Shown here in pieces: positions 23,576 through 36,089 of a stretch of DNA of 64,000 bases. Every line of letters starts with the position of its first letter. Within the stretch, counting starts at the first letter, position 1. The notes beneath the pieces are model-generated. The model saw only the letters and a program-made list of their open reading frames with translations, was not told the origin of the DNA and searched no databases. The translations under genes were made by a program, and so were the position numbers. This DNA comes from Carettochelys insculpta. Its lineage: Eukaryota > Chordata > Testudines > Carettochelyidae. The stretch is from positions 10,788,001 to 10,852,000 of the forward strand of contig NC_134161.1 of the NCBI RefSeq assembly GCF_033958435.1, read 5' to 3'.

Positions 23576-24108
23576 TGCTGCCCCAGGTTTTTGCCAGGGT
23601 TTACTGGCCCTGCTTGGTCACACGGTGCTGCCGGCTCCCCTCCCGGCACGGCAGCTACTGAGGCTAGCAAGCTGGGAGTTGCAGCCAGGGGGCGAAGCAA
23701 CAGCAGCAATGAACTGGGAGCTGGAGAGAGCCTCTGCTTTTGCGGCTGCCTCTCCATTCAGAGCTAAAGCAGCAACTCTTCTGGAAACTCCCTATGGTTG
23801 GCTGCTTCTCCTCAACGGGGAGGGGACGCCACAGCAAACCCCTCCCTGCAGCTCTGAGGTAAGGAGATGGCTGACAGTTGTCCACCACCCTCTGTCTCTG
23901 GCCAAAACCCCTGAGCTTCTCCCACCTCTACCCCTCAGCCGAGTAGGCAGAGTGGGGGGGGGGTGCTCCAAGAATGGCATGTTAACTGTTAAAGGGCTAC
24001 ATGAGGCTTGCACATGGCTGTTTGCCCCCACCCCATGTAGCGATTTGCTTGTGTGGGGGAGGAAAGAAGGGTGAGATTTTCAAAATAATTCCCTGCTGCT
24101 CCCCTCAG

Positions 24109-24251
24109 ATCCTGCCCGCGTGGTGAACATGCCGCCTATCCTGTATGTTCCTATCGGGGTACACGGATACATCCGCTGTCCGGTGGAGGCGGAGCCCCCG
24201 GTCACCCTCGTCAAGTGGAACAAAGACGGGCGCCCCCTGCGAGTCGAAAAG
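24109..24251 (+). CDS. IGSF9B: IGSF9B exon: first half of Ig domain 4
   Basis: The exon completes the tyrosine codon and reads YPARVVNMPPILYVPIGVHG, then YIRCPVEAEPPVTLVKWNKD and GRPLRVEK, ending in phase 0. IRC supplies the proximal cysteine and VKW the tryptophan of Ig4. Acceptor ctcccctcag, donor gtaaag at 24252. Confidence 0.97.
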
Positions 24252-25524
24252 GTAAAGGAGTGTCTGGAGGAAGGGCGTGTGGGGCTGTTTGGCTTGGAGA
24301 AGTGGGAGGCGCTTGGAATGCAGTGGGGAGATAGCGGGGTGAGTGTGGCAGCATGCAGCAGTGGGTCTGGAGTCTATGGGGCGGTGTACCAGGGTCTACC
24401 TGCTCGTGAGCACCCGTCTGCTGCTGAGAGCACCGTGTGAGGTCTTTTCTGGTTGTCTGCACAGTTCTGAGGATGGGATCTGACCTGCCCTTGTCCAGGG
24501 TGCTGTTGGTTCCTATGCTCTTGTGGCCCATCTCCGGCTTCCTGGCCTGGGCCTTGCCCAGGTCTAGGTTGTGCTTGCGCTCGGAGCTGTCCAAAGAGCT
24601 GCGGGTGTCCCAGGCAGAATATTGAACTATCTGGGTCGAGCTCTGGGGAGAAACTGATGGTTCCTAGCCCAGCAGCTTCTTTTATATCAGCTTGCTGGGT
24701 CCTGATTGGCTGCTGCAGAGACAGCCACTCTGTGCTGCCAGAGGACCCCTCATCTGCTCCTCTTGGTGGGAGGGGGTGTGGCAAGGTCACTGGCCCCCTG
24801 TAGTGGGTGTCGGGAAGTAGTCCACCCCGTCGCAGGCAGGCCTGTCAGGGGGGACTCTGGGGGAAGGTACAGCCCATGCGGGTGGGAGAAGAATAAATCC
24901 CCAATTCTGTGAACCTCACAAACCTAACCAAGCCCCTTGACGAGAATCAACATAACAGTCTGTCTGCCCATGAAATAGCCCCTCCACTGCTGCCAGCCTC
25001 CCCTCGAAGTTCCCCGTCTGAGGCATATATGGCCTCAGCCATTCTACCTGTCTGTCCTTGCTTTCTTTGCTCCTCTCCAAGCTGCTGCCACGTTTGCCCC
25101 TGCCGTGCTGCAGAGCCAGGAGACTAGGGACCATTTCCTCCACCTGCGCCCACTGGGGACGTTGACAGCTGCCTGTGGGGACACTGAGCTTGCCCCCTCA
25201 GCTCCAGGCTCCCCGTGCTCCACACTGAGAGAGCACAGGCAAGAGGAAAGCATCCAGGGAAGTAGAGAGGACTGAGGGGGGCACATCCTGGGCTGGCCTT
25301 CCCCCAGCTGTGTGTGATGTTGGGTTGGCAGGCAAAGGGAGTTGGTCAAGCTAGGGTACCCCAGAGACCCAATGGGAGAAATTCTGGCAGTTGGTTCAGA
25401 GTGGGCCAGTCAGGTGTCGATGCTGTTGGGATCTGGGGCCGACGACATGTGGTGGTTGGAAGTCTGTTGTTGTGAGGAGCTGCCTGTCGCTTCTTGTTCG
25501 AGGTGGCCCTGAGATGGTCCCTTA

Positions 25525-25770
25525 AAGGATGACTACGTTGCAAAAACCCCTCCTATGACAGCTTGTCTCAGGGCTTGGGTCAACTGGCTCAGGCCCATGG
25601 GGTTCAGGGTGTGAAGCTAAGAAGAGCAGTGTAGATGTGTTTATTTGAGCTGCAGCTTGGGCTCTGAAACCCTTTAAAAAGGGTGGGGTCTCTGAGCCTG
25701 AGCTACAGCCTGAGCAGGAGTGTCTACATTGTTTTTAGTCCAGTAGTGTGAGCCCACTTCAGCTAAAAAT
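25525..25770. repeat. Interspersed repeat with 'agcctgagctacagcctgagc' core
   Basis: The blocks 'gcttgtctcagggcttgggtcaactggctcaggcccatggggttcagggtgtgaagc', 'ggctctgaaaccctttaaaaagggtggggtctctgagcctgagctacagcctgagc' and 'gtgtctacattgtttttagtcc' match the plan of a short interspersed family that I recall as common in turtles. The word gtctaca near both sides of that family is terminal. Borders are approximate. Confidence 0.5.
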
Positions 25771-26233
25771 CAGATCTGAGAATGAAGGGCTCAATCCAGA
25801 AACATCTTTCAGCACCTGCTTCACTTGGCTGCTCAGGGGGCTTCAAGGTATGCAGGCACTCGCATGGTTTGCTGGATAGGGGAAACAGCGCTTAGCAGCT
25901 TCAGGATGAAGCCCTGAGCAGCTGGCATTTAATGCCTTCCAGATGAAATACCCACTTCTTCGTAGATGTCTCAGCTGCCTCCTCCCACCACTTTATTCCC
26001 TTCTCGGTTAAACAGAAGGTGCCGTCCTTCTGCTTCCAAACCAATCTCAGTTATGCACTGCAAGAGGGAGATGCAGTCTGTTTTTAACAGAGGGGCTGAA
26101 GGAGAACTGCCATTTGTGCTGAGTGCCAGGGTTCTCGGCTTCCCTACCACAGAGAGGGGGATGCCCATGGAGTTGTTCTGCTACTTCTTTGGAGGATGAT
26201 CAGGGCTCACGGTCTAGCCTCTGTTCCCTAGAG

Positions 26234-26531
26234 CAGTATTTTTTAAACAATGTTCTGCAGAATGCTTGTCTTCTGGGAAGAAAACTCGCAGTTGTGCCGC
26301 AAACATTTGGAAAAATACACGGAGGGTCTATATTTTCTGTTGTTAAAACCACATAACACATTACTACTTCATTGCTATGATACTGATTAAATGACTTCAC
26401 TTTGGTTTTGCTGTATGTTTGTTTGTTTCCATTTGGTCTGACAGTGTTTTGAAGAAAATTTTCATCGGTGTTCTGCATTAAAAATATTATTGTTTGGTGT
26501 TGTGTGGTCTCAAAAAGTTGAAGAAACACCA
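26234..26531. mobile_element. Non-autonomous hAT-type transposon, about 300 bp
   Basis: Left end CAGTATTTTTTAAACAATGTTC and right end CTCAAAAAGTTGAAGAAACACCA are imperfect inverted repeats. Flanks CCCTAGAG (26226-26233) and CCTTGGAG (26532-26539) agree at 6 of 8. The body is AT-rich and non-coding. Confidence 0.65.
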
Positions 26532-27689
26532 CCTTGGAGGACTGGGCATGGTGCGAAGAAATGAGGGTGGGAGAGAGGACATGAAGGAGGAAGTACACTT
26601 CTCCAGAGAGAAGGAAGAAATGCTGAGCTGGACTTCTAGGTGTTTTCTTTTTTAACTTGACTAAACCCCCACAAGTTGGAGCAAGAGAAGCAGCGTAAAG
26701 GAAGGGACTGGGTGAAAGGAACATGTCTGGTTTTCTGGAAGGCATGTGAATTTGGCATCTGACTTAATGGTTTGGCTCTAGCAGTAACCCTCCTTCTACT
26801 GAAAAAAATACGCCCACCTGTGGGTGCAGGCTGGATAATTTCCTGCCATCGCAGATTCACCCGTGGGGCTGTTTGTCACCACACTCTGCTTTCTTTTGCA
26901 AATATTTCCAGGCTTGTAGGAAGCTCTTTGTAAGTCCATCTTTTCCATCGGAATGCAGGAAGGAGGACCCTGGACTTCCTTCCGAGGGCCTGGTCCATAG
27001 GTGGAGACTTTGCTGTAGAGCTGCCATATGGAACCTGTTGGTATGGTATCTAAACCTCCCGAACCCAAAGCCAGCCTTGCTGATGAAGTGACCACCTTGG
27101 TTACTGGGTTTTTCTGGGAGACTGATGTTAAAAGCCCTATTAAAGAGTCTCTGTCCTGCAAGAATGTGGGAATAACAATCAAAGCAAGAGCTTCAGGCTT
27201 TCAATATTTAAATAAAGGTTTAAATATTATTGACTGTTTTTAGTTTAAAGTTTTTTTTTGTTTAAAGTTTTATTCTGACTGCTCAAACCAGGGACCACAG
27301 CAGATCTAGAACGGGTAGCCTGCAATCTCTGATATTAGCCTCCCATGGCATGGGCATCTCAGATGATAGGATCATGGTAAGATGGCAGCTGCCAGCTGGT
27401 GGAAATTCCGATTTGTGGATATAAACACTTGTCCCTGTTTTCTCTTTGTGGAAGTGTCTCCTTTTCAGTTTGTTTGGCTGAGCAAGACTGAAAACTTGTT
27501 TCACCTGCCTGGCCTCCTGTAACCTGGGCCTGCATACGTTTCAGTGCCGGAAAAAGCGGGCAGTTCTGGGAGGAGATGTGTCTCTGGCCTTTAGAGTCCT
27601 TGACTGCTCCAGGGAGAACAAGAAAGGCCCAGTGGTGTTGCTGACTTCCCCCCCACCCATGGGGGGAAAGAGAATAGATTGGGAACCCC

Positions 27690-27780
27690 ACTGAATTTGG
27701 GTTTGGTCCTGCTTAGAGCAGGGGGCTGGACTGGATGGCTTTTTTAGGTTTCTTCTGGCTCTATTGTTCTATGATTCTCT
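27690..27780 (+). repeat. CR1 LINE 3' end
   Basis: The string gtttggtcctgcttagagcagggggctggactggatggctttttt, then ggtttcttctggctctattgttctatgattctct is the CR1 terminus including the ATGATTCT-type tail. Its tail is the best kept of the CR1 ends in the window. Confidence 0.88.
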
Positions 27781-28639
27781 GCATTGTGTTTTGATGGTAA
27801 TGACTTTTGAATGCTACTGATCTGGGTTGTGTACTTAACTCCATGGCGGTGGCAAATGGTTTTATATCCCATTATCCAGGCCCTTTGCCAAGGACTTTTC
27901 CTGTGGTAATAGACAGCTCCGTTATACCTAACCATGCCAGCTGGGAGCGGCAAAATGATCATGTACATGTTTAAAGCAGCATTTAAAACCCATTGTGTTC
28001 CGAAGAGAGGGTGGTTTTTTTTTTTTTGTTTTTTGTTTGTGAAGTAATGATGTCACTATTTTGCTTTTCTTGTAAAAGTTATTGTTACGGATAGCTGCCT
28101 AAGTGTTTTACAAATGTGGGCTATGTTACTGTAGCAGGGGATTTAGACCTGTTACACACCTTCCATTACATTTGTGGTATCAGCAGCTCAGCCATACACT
28201 GTGCACAGCAGACAGGCAGAAGCAAAATGAGAGGGTTAACCATTTTGGTGCCAGTTAACGCCAGGCACCTGGCATAAGCGTGTTAATGTTCTAGAGAAAT
28301 GATAGCAGAGTAAAGCACATGTCTGCCTTTGGCTGCAGCAGCTGTCAGGTCAAGTTCAAACTGTGTTCGCTCCCCACTGCTGTGGAGCTGAATCAGAGTG
28401 ACGTGGAGTGTTGGGAGAACTTCAGAGATATAGAAAGCAATCAGACTTCCCTAAGGGAGGATGAGAAGAATTTGCTCAAATGACATCTTGAGTGGTTTTG
28501 TGACTGGGTACAAATATTCGACTGGCAGAAATGTTGTTGTGGAGGGCGATCAAGGAGGAAGGACTGGAGGTAATGGTGTGACATAAAACTGAAGTTGAAC
28601 AAAAGGAAGGAGTAAATTCAAGAGCTCAAGACTGGTTAG

Positions 28640-28800
28640 GGCTTGGAGTGCTCTCCCCAGAAAAGTCCTGGAATGCCCATTGGTTGGAACATTAGACACT
28701 AGGTTAGATAAAATTGATTCGTCAGTGAATTAGACCACAATCCTCCTTTGCCTGGGATGATGGCCTTGGTGGACCCAAGCACCTATAGGTATTTTTCCAT
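28640..28800 (+). repeat. Diverged CR1-like 3' fragment
   Basis: Order and wording (ctctccccagaaaagtcctggaatgcccattggttggaacattagacac, cctttgcctgggatgatggccttggtggacccaagcacc) resemble an old CR1 3' UTR in which the 'ggctggatgacct' block is degraded. The assignment is tentative. Confidence 0.4.
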
Positions 28801-29508
28801 CTCTGAAGTGAGGATTTCACATTATGAATAAAATTAAACATCTTAATGAGACTATTCTGGCCTACCTGAAGGTGGGAAGTTAAGGGACTCTGAAATTCTT
28901 TGGCAAACAGGGGGCACTGTCTGAATGCTCATGTGTTGTGTACTGGCTCCTAAAGGTTGTCTATATGCCTGTTGAATATTGTTTGTGGCAGGCCTGAGGG
29001 GGAATGTGGATGATTCATAGAGTATTTTTTTTTCTTTTTTTAAGGCTGGGAGACTATTATGCTAATCTAGTCCAAATGGGCCAGAAGAGCCTCTGGTAAT
29101 CATCTGGTTGGCATCTTAGAGGGGTATTATTTCCTAACTTAGGGGGAAATTCAAGGAGCTAAACAAGACAAGTTCTGGACTGGTGGAAACTCTGAACCAG
29201 GGAACAGATGTTCCTAACTCCTGACTATGAAAGTCCCCTTTGTCTGCTCTGCAAAGGGGATCCCAGCAGTGATACAAAGCTCTGACTAGCAGCTGTGTTT
29301 GAAGGTGTGGCAAGGTGCGTGTAAGAGGGGGAATTGTGGGGTTCCGGACAATACCCAGGACTTCCAGTTCAGAAGTTACAGGATTCATTATTACAAATAA
29401 TGGATTAAGATTTGGACCGCTTGCAGAAGCATCACAGTGTTGGGCATCACGGATAAAGAATATTTTCTCTTGGTCTCCTGGTAACTCCCATCGCTTCTGG
29501 CCTTGCAG

Positions 29509-29649
29509 TATTCTGGTTGGAACCTGCTGGAAGATGGGACAATCCGAATAGAAGAGGTAACAGAAGACGCTCTCGGCACTTATACCTGTGTGCCTTATAA
29601 TGCCCTGGGTACGATGGGCCAGTCCCCCCCTGCCCGACTGGTACTGAAG
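29509..29649 (+). CDS. IGSF9B: IGSF9B exon: second half of Ig domain 4
   Basis: A 47-codon exon in phase 0 encodes YSGWNLLEDGTIRIEEVTED, then ALGTYTCVPYNALGTMGQSP and PARLVLK. EDALGTYTC supplies the distal cysteine of Ig4. Acceptor ccttgcag, donor gtaaca at 29650. Confidence 0.97.
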
Positions 29650-31146
29650 GTAACATATCAATTGGATTCCTTGCTATCCGAAAACTTTTAGTGGTTTCTA
29701 AAATGATGGAATTATCATGCTAAAGAGTTCTGTGTTGGGTATTGGAGAATATCCTTTTTGATAAAAATCAGGATGGATAAAATTATTTTTAAAAGAATGA
29801 ATTGTTATATTGAAATCATGATTTTTTTTTTTTTTATTTTTAAATTACTTGTTACTGGTTCTCTTTCTATTGCACAGGCTTGAATTGCTGAAATGGATTG
29901 TTTTATACTTGTTTCTTCAGCTAATTTTCGATTAGTTGGTAGAATTTCAGCTTTTTTCCAGTTGCGTCCCCCCCCACTTTAAGCGCTCCTTTATGCAGAA
30001 AAAGATAAATGCAGGGCCTCAGGAGTGCTGACACTGTGTGGAAAAACACAGGTTGTAACACAAAATTGATCAGCAAATAGCCTTTGCTAAATTTGTGACC
30101 AACATCACTTTCCAACATACTGAAGTTTTGCAAATTAAGAAAGCTGAAATGCTGGAAATGAATTGTACATCTACATTGGGGTTTATAGTTTAAAGTCAGT
30201 GGGACTTGTGCTCCTAAATCACTTAGATACGTTGGAAAATCCCCCATTAGGTACATAAGTATGGGCTTAGGAGCTTCACTTCAGGCTCTTGTTCTTGAAA
30301 ATTTTGGTTTGAGAGTTTAAAAAATAATCAGAAGAACTTAGAGACTGAGTCACAATAAGTTACCATCAAATCCAAGATTTTGACACTAAAAGAGGTTTTA
30401 TAATAAATATACTGCAAACTCCTATGAACATGCTTAACTTGAATCACATTAATATTCCTAAGGAAGTCAATGAGACTCTTCTTGTGAATAAAGTTCCCAA
30501 TCACGTTTAACAAAGAGACAAGCTCAGAGTTGTAATGGTTAACATTTTATTTTGATAAAACAAAGCAGAAGAAATGTAGCAGAAGAAGTGCATCTGTCCC
30601 ATGAAAGCTCATCACTGAATAAATCATTTTATTAGTCTTTAAAGTGCTACATTTCTGCTGCTTTGTTTTGGTGGAGTACAGACTAATACGGCCACCTCTC
30701 TGTTACTGTTTTATTTTGATGTTTACATGACTGCCATTTGTAAGCCTGTTTCAACTTTCAACATCAAGAAAAAAGTTAATGAAGTAGCCACTTAAGTGTT
30801 AGCAAGTTGTAGGCCTTAATTTCCAAAGTTTTTTGTCCCCTCCACATTGAGTCATGTGCATTTCAGGGATGATCCTGAAGAACTGTCCCCAGCATTTATA
30901 AGTTAGTTGTAAATTACAGTTGCTCCAGTGTGCCTTTTCAGCCAGTGTTACAATGCCTCCGCTTCATTTTAAATCAGTGAAGTAAAAGAAAAACTATTCT
31001 GCCATGACTGAATATTCACTTGTCCTTAACTTGCTTTTTGAGCAGACTTTCAAGAAGTGGTTTTCTGGGTGTTGAGTGTGTGTGTTTGTGTGTACATCCA
31101 CGCCAGTGCGTGTTTGAGTAACTGGAGTTTTTTCCCTCGGCTGCAG
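29650..31146. other. IGSF9B: Intron between Ig4 and Ig5
   Basis: An AT-rich intron with a fold-back repeat (30545-30715), a T-rich run at 29821-29845 and a short C-run at 29971. The 3' end has a GT-rich tract (31070-31100). No other element is recognised. Confidence 0.75.
30545..30715. repeat. Fold-back repeat of the GTTAGTCT family
   Basis: Arms aaaacaaagcagaagaaatgtagca (near 30557) and tgctacatttctgctgctttgtttt (near 30648) are reverse complements with one mismatch. The right end reads cagactaatacggccacctctctgttac, matching the family terminus seen at 42560 and 48680. The central part holds cccatgaaagctcatcactgaataaat. Confidence 0.7.
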
Positions 31147-31263
31147 GACCCGCCCTATTTCACAGTGCTGCCAGGCTGGGAGTACAGACAAGAGGCAGGG
31201 AGGGAGGTGTTGATCCCTTGTGCTGCTGCAGGAGACCCCTTTCCTGTCATCGCTTGGAGAAAG
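31147..31263 (+). CDS. IGSF9B: IGSF9B exon: first half of Ig domain 5
   Basis: A 39-codon exon in phase 0 encodes DPPYFTVLPGWEYRQEAGRE, then VLIPCAAAGDPFPVIAWRK. IPC carries the proximal cysteine and IAW the tryptophan of Ig5. Acceptor ggctgcag, donor gtaccc at 31264, which is weak beyond the GTA. Confidence 0.97.
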
Positions 31264-34097
31264 GTACCCGGCCTGCCAGACAAATCTGCAGTGCCTTTGG
31301 CTTTTGATGAATATTACAGACAGAGAAGCTACACTCTGTCCCGGTAAGAACAAACTGCAGGTACAGCTGCTTCGCTTCGGGCTGTACCACTGCCGTCCTG
31401 TCCCACAGTGGGTGGGGGAAACCCAGCCCTTGGCATCCCAGCATTTTCTAATGCAGTGACCCCTTCACAGCAGCATCTTCAAAGCTGAGCACGCCCCACA
31501 CCCCCTCTTCTTCAGGCTGCTCCACACTGGTATCAACATCAAGAATGCCCACTGGAGCTCTTCCATCCTTTCTGCTAGGGGCACCGCCTACAGGACCAAA
31601 TAAACCTTCTGTGATTCTGTATTGGGATGGTGCAGTAAACCTTGCCTCTGCTTTGATCCTCTGCAGCCTGGGGCATTTGCCCCCGATGTGTGAGGAACCG
31701 GCCCGATGGTTCATAGCAGTGGTACGGAATTTCACTTTGTGCCCGTTGCTTGAATGGGGCAGGTCCCCAGATGTCCCTGTGGTGCCAGCTACAGGGCTCC
31801 GAAGTAGGCATCAAGTCATCGGATCAAAGGCTGCTGTATTCCTATGGATTTTGGCCTGATGGGCAGCCTTTTGTCGAAGCAGTCTGACATCTAAGTGGGG
31901 GAGTTCCATCTATTGGACTGGCTCTTCTGCTCAGAGACACAAGCTTCTTGTTCACGAGTGTCACAGCATGTGGGGGATCACCAGGCTCTGCACCCCATCC
32001 GCAGTCAGATGTGACTCTCTCTTGTTTGGCAAGTAAAGCAGGTTTATTAGGATACAGGGACATGGTGAAAAACTGACTTGGCGGCACAGGAAACCACAGG
32101 GAGTCGGTACAGCCTTGGGGAGAGGGGGACCCCCCAATGGGGCCCTGGCCCTCTGGCCTCCCTGCTAAGTCCCCCAACTCCACTGCCCAGTTCCAATGCA
32201 AACCAGCCAGGGCCCCCCCACCTTTTGTCCTGTTTCTGGGGGAGAAAGGTGTCATCTGGTACAAGTGGTATGGAGCCTCATTGCCCAGGTGTGAGAAGTG
32301 GCCACACCAAAGTTCCCGTCACCAACTATGCACTGATGCTGAGCCTAGGGAAACCGAGGCACCCACCTTCCTATAGAGCTGTAGGAAACACATAAAACCT
32401 AACCAAGGGAGTAAAATCCTCACACCCCCACTTGATCACACTCACTAGCACTGATCAAGTCATTTCTCAGTGGTCATTCCTTCTGGGCTTCTCAGCTTTC
32501 TCCATGCTAGCCAGCGTGTCCTTTCCCTCAAGCCTCTTTTCACCCTTTAAAACAGCATTCAAACCAGTGGGACCCGCTTATCCCTTAGCTCCTGTTGTGG
32601 GATTTTCTTCCAGGCTTCTCATCCTTTTATTCATCTTCTCAATGGGCTACTGTTTTATGGAGCTCTCTGGCCCTTCTTATGTGATCCCCAGGGCTTGGAT
32701 TTGTCGTACACTGCATGGCATCTAGGTTAGGACAAAGAGCTGGGGACGGACAGGCTCCCATTAGCACAAGCAACTAGTCATGCTGGGACCTCCAGCACAA
32801 GAGGCTGGCAGCTCATTGTGGAAGATCGTGTCCTGTGGGCGTTGCCCTTGATTTTTTTTTTCTGGGTTTGAGGCAGAAGGTGGTAAAGTAGCCCAAGTGG
32901 GAACCTCTGTGGACGTGGGTAAGAACATGGGAATGGAGCTGTTTTGTCCGCTGCTCTAGAAGACTTATTTTCTCAGAGTAAATCGGAGTATTATTTAAAG
33001 CATCCATATAGAGACACGGGGTGACTGCTGGTGAGGAACATGGGGGGTGGAGGGAACTGGCCATGTGACTGACATCACCCCTGCCCCAAATCTTGCCACC
33101 CCAGTGCACTCCTGCCCTGCCTCTTCCCCCAAACCCCCACCCCTGAGTGATGTGGCTCCAGGGAAACTAGCAGGGCCAGGGGTTGACAGCTGTAGGGGGC
33201 GGACTCCACAACTCACTGGCAACAGCGGAGGGAAGGGTGGCGACCTGTCCCCAACTTGGTCTGCTCCCTCAGCTCCTGGCTGCATCTCTCTGATTCCCAC
33301 CAGTGAGAGTGGGGGAAGTGCCCCACTCCCATACACACCATGCGTTGCCACTGCAGAGACCTACTCTCTGCTCAGTTGTGCCATTGCAACGGAGACAACT
33401 TTCACCTCTAGCCTGGAAACCTAAAACCAGGTAGAGAAGAGAGATCTCTTAAAAAAAAACAAACAAAAAGGTGGGGGGGGGGCAAATTTTGTTCTTAATG
33501 GTGCATTTGCAGCCTCCTGTGGGCACTCAGTGCTTACCCCATCTAGGATTCTGAAAGTGTCAACTGGAACAATCAAAGACCAATTTTACTCGCCACAAAT
33601 GGTATAAAACTCTGGCTGAGTGTGTGTGATTCTCTCTCCTCCGAGTGGCCGGCACCAGAGACTACCATAGCCTGCTACGCTACTTGCAGCTAAAACAGTT
33701 CTCCTTTATCTCAAGTGCTAGAGAGACTTGTGCTTTGGATGCCGAGCATCCCAGGTTGAATCTCCTCCTCCTGAGGTCTGTGAGGTCTGTCTCTGTGTTT
33801 ATGCTTACAGAGCCAAGTGGTAAATCCTGGGCTCTACTCTGCATGTGCTACATCTAACTATTGTGCCATTGTAATTGGCATGTTTAACTGTAAATCGTTA
33901 AACTTGCTGCCTTTTGCCAATTTTCACAGCCAGCCCCAAGTGCTGGCAAGCCTGGAGCCTTTACACCCCCAGCTTGTAATCTCCAGGCCATGCTTGTAGA
34001 GACGAGCTCACTGAGTCTTCCCTCATGCCACTGCCTTGCACTGTGCTTCTGAGTTGTTGTTTTTCTTCCCTTCTGCTCTCTGTGTTCTTTGCCCAAG
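31264..34097. other. IGSF9B: Intron within Ig5
   Basis: The intron contains a possible LTR-like segment (31955-32410). Simple sequence occurs at 33451-33483 (A-run then G-run). The 3' end has a tttgcccaag acceptor. Open frames near 33000-33430 have no other support. Confidence 0.7.
31955..32410. repeat. Probable LTR-like interspersed repeat
   Basis: The segment runs from gagtgtcacagcatgtgggggatcacc to cgaggcacccacc and acacataaaacctaaccaaggg, and includes 'ggcaagtaaagcaggtttattaggatacagg', a motif reminiscent of the polyadenylation region of reptile LTRs. Neither a clear TG...CA pair nor flanking duplications could be fixed by eye, so both identity and borders are tentative. The phrase 'cacaaacctaaccaagcccc' at 24925 may be related. 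Confidence 0.4.
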
Positions 34098-34248
34098 GTA
34101 GGGAAGCCCAGTAGAAGCAAGCACAACACCCTTCCAGGTGGCACCCTGCAGTTCCGATCCCTCAGCAAGGACGACCATGGGGAGTGGGAGTGTGTCGCTA
34201 CCAACGTGGTCACGAGCATTACTGCCAGCACCCACCTTACAGTCATAG
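34098..34248 (+). CDS. IGSF9B: IGSF9B exon: second half of Ig domain 5
   Basis: Encoded sequence is VGKPSRSKHNTLPGGTLQFR, then SLSKDDHGEWECVATNVVTS and ITASTHLTVI, plus the first base of a glycine codon. DDHGEWEC gives the distal cysteine of Ig5. The acceptor is tttgcccaag; the donor gtatgg is at 34249. Confidence 0.97.
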
Positions 34249-35285
34249 GTATGGGAAGGCCCGGGGCTGCTCAGCCGGAGGGAGAAGGCAGCAACAGGGG
34301 ATAGCTGAAGGGGACGAGGGACTGATGGAGGAGGGGGAATATAATGGAGGGGATGAGGTCACAATTGTGGGGGACCAAAAGCTACGGAAGGGGATAAACA
34401 AGGCAAAGGGATCCTGGGAGGAAAGGGGTGGGGGTAGTAGGCCTGAGCTGGAATAAAGGAGGGTGGGAAGGGAGGTGGGGAAGGAGAGCCTCTGAGGGGC
34501 AGGAAGAGGCACTGTGTGGGCAGGATAAGACCAGAGGAAGGACAGCAGTCGTGTGCCCTCCCCTCAGGACATTAGCCCAGGCTTGTGTCTGTGGTGACGG
34601 AACATGGTGAGGGGACATTTTTGGATTTGTCCCCCAACCTTCCATACCCTCCTTTATGTCCTGAGTTGGTCTGTGCCTAGCATCTCCCTGATGGCATTGG
34701 ATAATTAGGGGGTAATTAAGCATGCATGGAGGTACCAGTGCTAGCCTTAATCTCACGCAGGGCTCTCTCCTCGCTGGTAAAGCATGTCCTCCCTGCCACG
34801 GCGTAGCTAGAAGAAAGCTGGGTGAAATCTTGGGGGTTTCTTAATCCAGATATTCAAGTGTGTTCCTCTAATTAATAGACTTGCTTGCTGAGAAGGCTAG
34901 GAGTTCCCCTCCGACGAGCACAAATGCACGTTTGCCAGTAGAGCCTTCTGCTGGAGAACTTGGTGCTCGGAATGGGCCCTGTCTCTGCACTGCCAGACCA
35001 CTAGTACAGACAGAGGCACTCGGTCCCTCAGGCTCGTGTGGATGACTTCTCCAATGGGACAGATCTTGCCTTCTAAAAGTGAGGTTTTAAAAGCTGCCTC
35101 TGGCCCGGGGTCCTTCCACTCTTCAGAATAAACTCCCTTTCTCTAGGCTCCTGTTTCGCCTTGTAAACAATGGAACCTCTTTGCCCCAGGGCTGCTGTCC
35201 TTCTGGGTGCTCTGCTGACGGGTCCCCTGCACATGTGTATTTCTCACTGTCTTGCCTTTGACACTGAGTTTCTCTCTACCTGCAG
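34249..35285. other. IGSF9B: Intron between Ig5 and FN3-1
   Basis: The 5' part (34250-34620) is strikingly G/A-rich on the + strand; the rest is unremarkable. I recognise no element or exon. The 3' end is tctctacctgcag. Confidence 0.75.
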
Positions 35286-35409
35286 GCACAAGCCCTCATG
35301 CTCCGGGTGGCGTCCATGTGGTGGTCTCCATGACCTCTGCCAATGTCTCCTGGGAGCCTGGCTATGACGGCGGATATGAGCAGACATTCTCAGTTTGGTA
35401 CGGCCCTCT
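35286..35409 (+). CDS. IGSF9B: IGSF9B exon: first part of fibronectin type III domain 1
   Basis: The exon reads GTSPHAPGGVHVVVSMTSAN, then VSWEPGYDGGYEQTFSVWYG and P, ending with two bases of a leucine codon. ANVSWEPGYDGG is the FN3 B strand with its core tryptophan; NVS is a sequon. The human protein, as recalled, has VRVQVSMTTAN at the VHVVVSMTSAN position. Donor gtgagt at 35410. Confidence 0.97.
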
Positions 35410-36089
35410 GTGAGTCATCCCAGCATGCTTTGCTCTCTGCTTCATTTTCTTTCTCCTTGGAGCAAGCACAGGCATTGCCATTTCTGTGTAGGGATGGGTG
35501 AGGGGAGCTTTCCACAGCTGGGGCTCAGATTCTGAGCCCATGTAAAACAGCAGAGCTCCATTGACTTGAATGGGGCTGTGCCTGCTTACGTCATCTGAGA
35601 ATATGGCCTAAAATGTCTTGTCCTTGTTGATCACTGGTGACCCAGAACAGTTTGAAGTGGGGAACCTGGGGGCAATATTTCTGATCCTGTTTCCTCAATG
35701 CAGTAGCTGAGGTTTCCTCCTGGTGGATTGCCTCTTTTCTGTTCTTCCTACCACCGCTGTCAGTGGATTTGAGCAACAAACACATCACTCATGACATATG
35801 CAGTTGTCAACCTGTTGCCCTTGCGTGTGTTTCTGTTGTAGATGGCTCTAGGTCTGCCCTGCTTGTCTCGGTCCTTCTGTCAGCTCCAGAAAATGTACTC
35901 TCTTCGTATTTGAGGGAAAATAGATTTTACATTAATTCCCACCTGCATATTTCATGTTATTTCCACGTGCACGTAGTAAAAAATCAACTGCAAATCCTCT
36001 TTCAAATATTTAACAGCCAAATCACTGACAGAATATATAGAAACTTTAGTCAAAAGGCCACTTTACTCTGCAACTGCTAATGGTTCTTG

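Larger units (their letters stand above)
16235..24108. other. IGSF9B: Intron between Ig3 and Ig4
   Basis: This 7.9-kb intron is rich in transposons: a hAT-type element (16903), a full-length-like MIR (17870), a Harbinger-type element (18829), a hAT miniature element (20497), an unclassified segment with an 81-bp duplication (20940-21440) and a CR1 end (22920-23575). T-runs occur at 18487 and 20177. The GC-rich stretch 22040-22380 gives overlapping open frames on both strands with no other support. Confidence 0.75.
24252..29508. other. IGSF9B: Intron within Ig4
   Basis: This 5.3-kb intron contains a turtle-type repeat (25525-25770), a hAT-type element (26234-26531), a CR1 tail (27690-27780) and a weak CR1-like stretch (28640-28800). 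There are AT-rich self-complementary sequences near 27195-27280. A T-rich run lies at 28014-28035. Confidence 0.75.
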
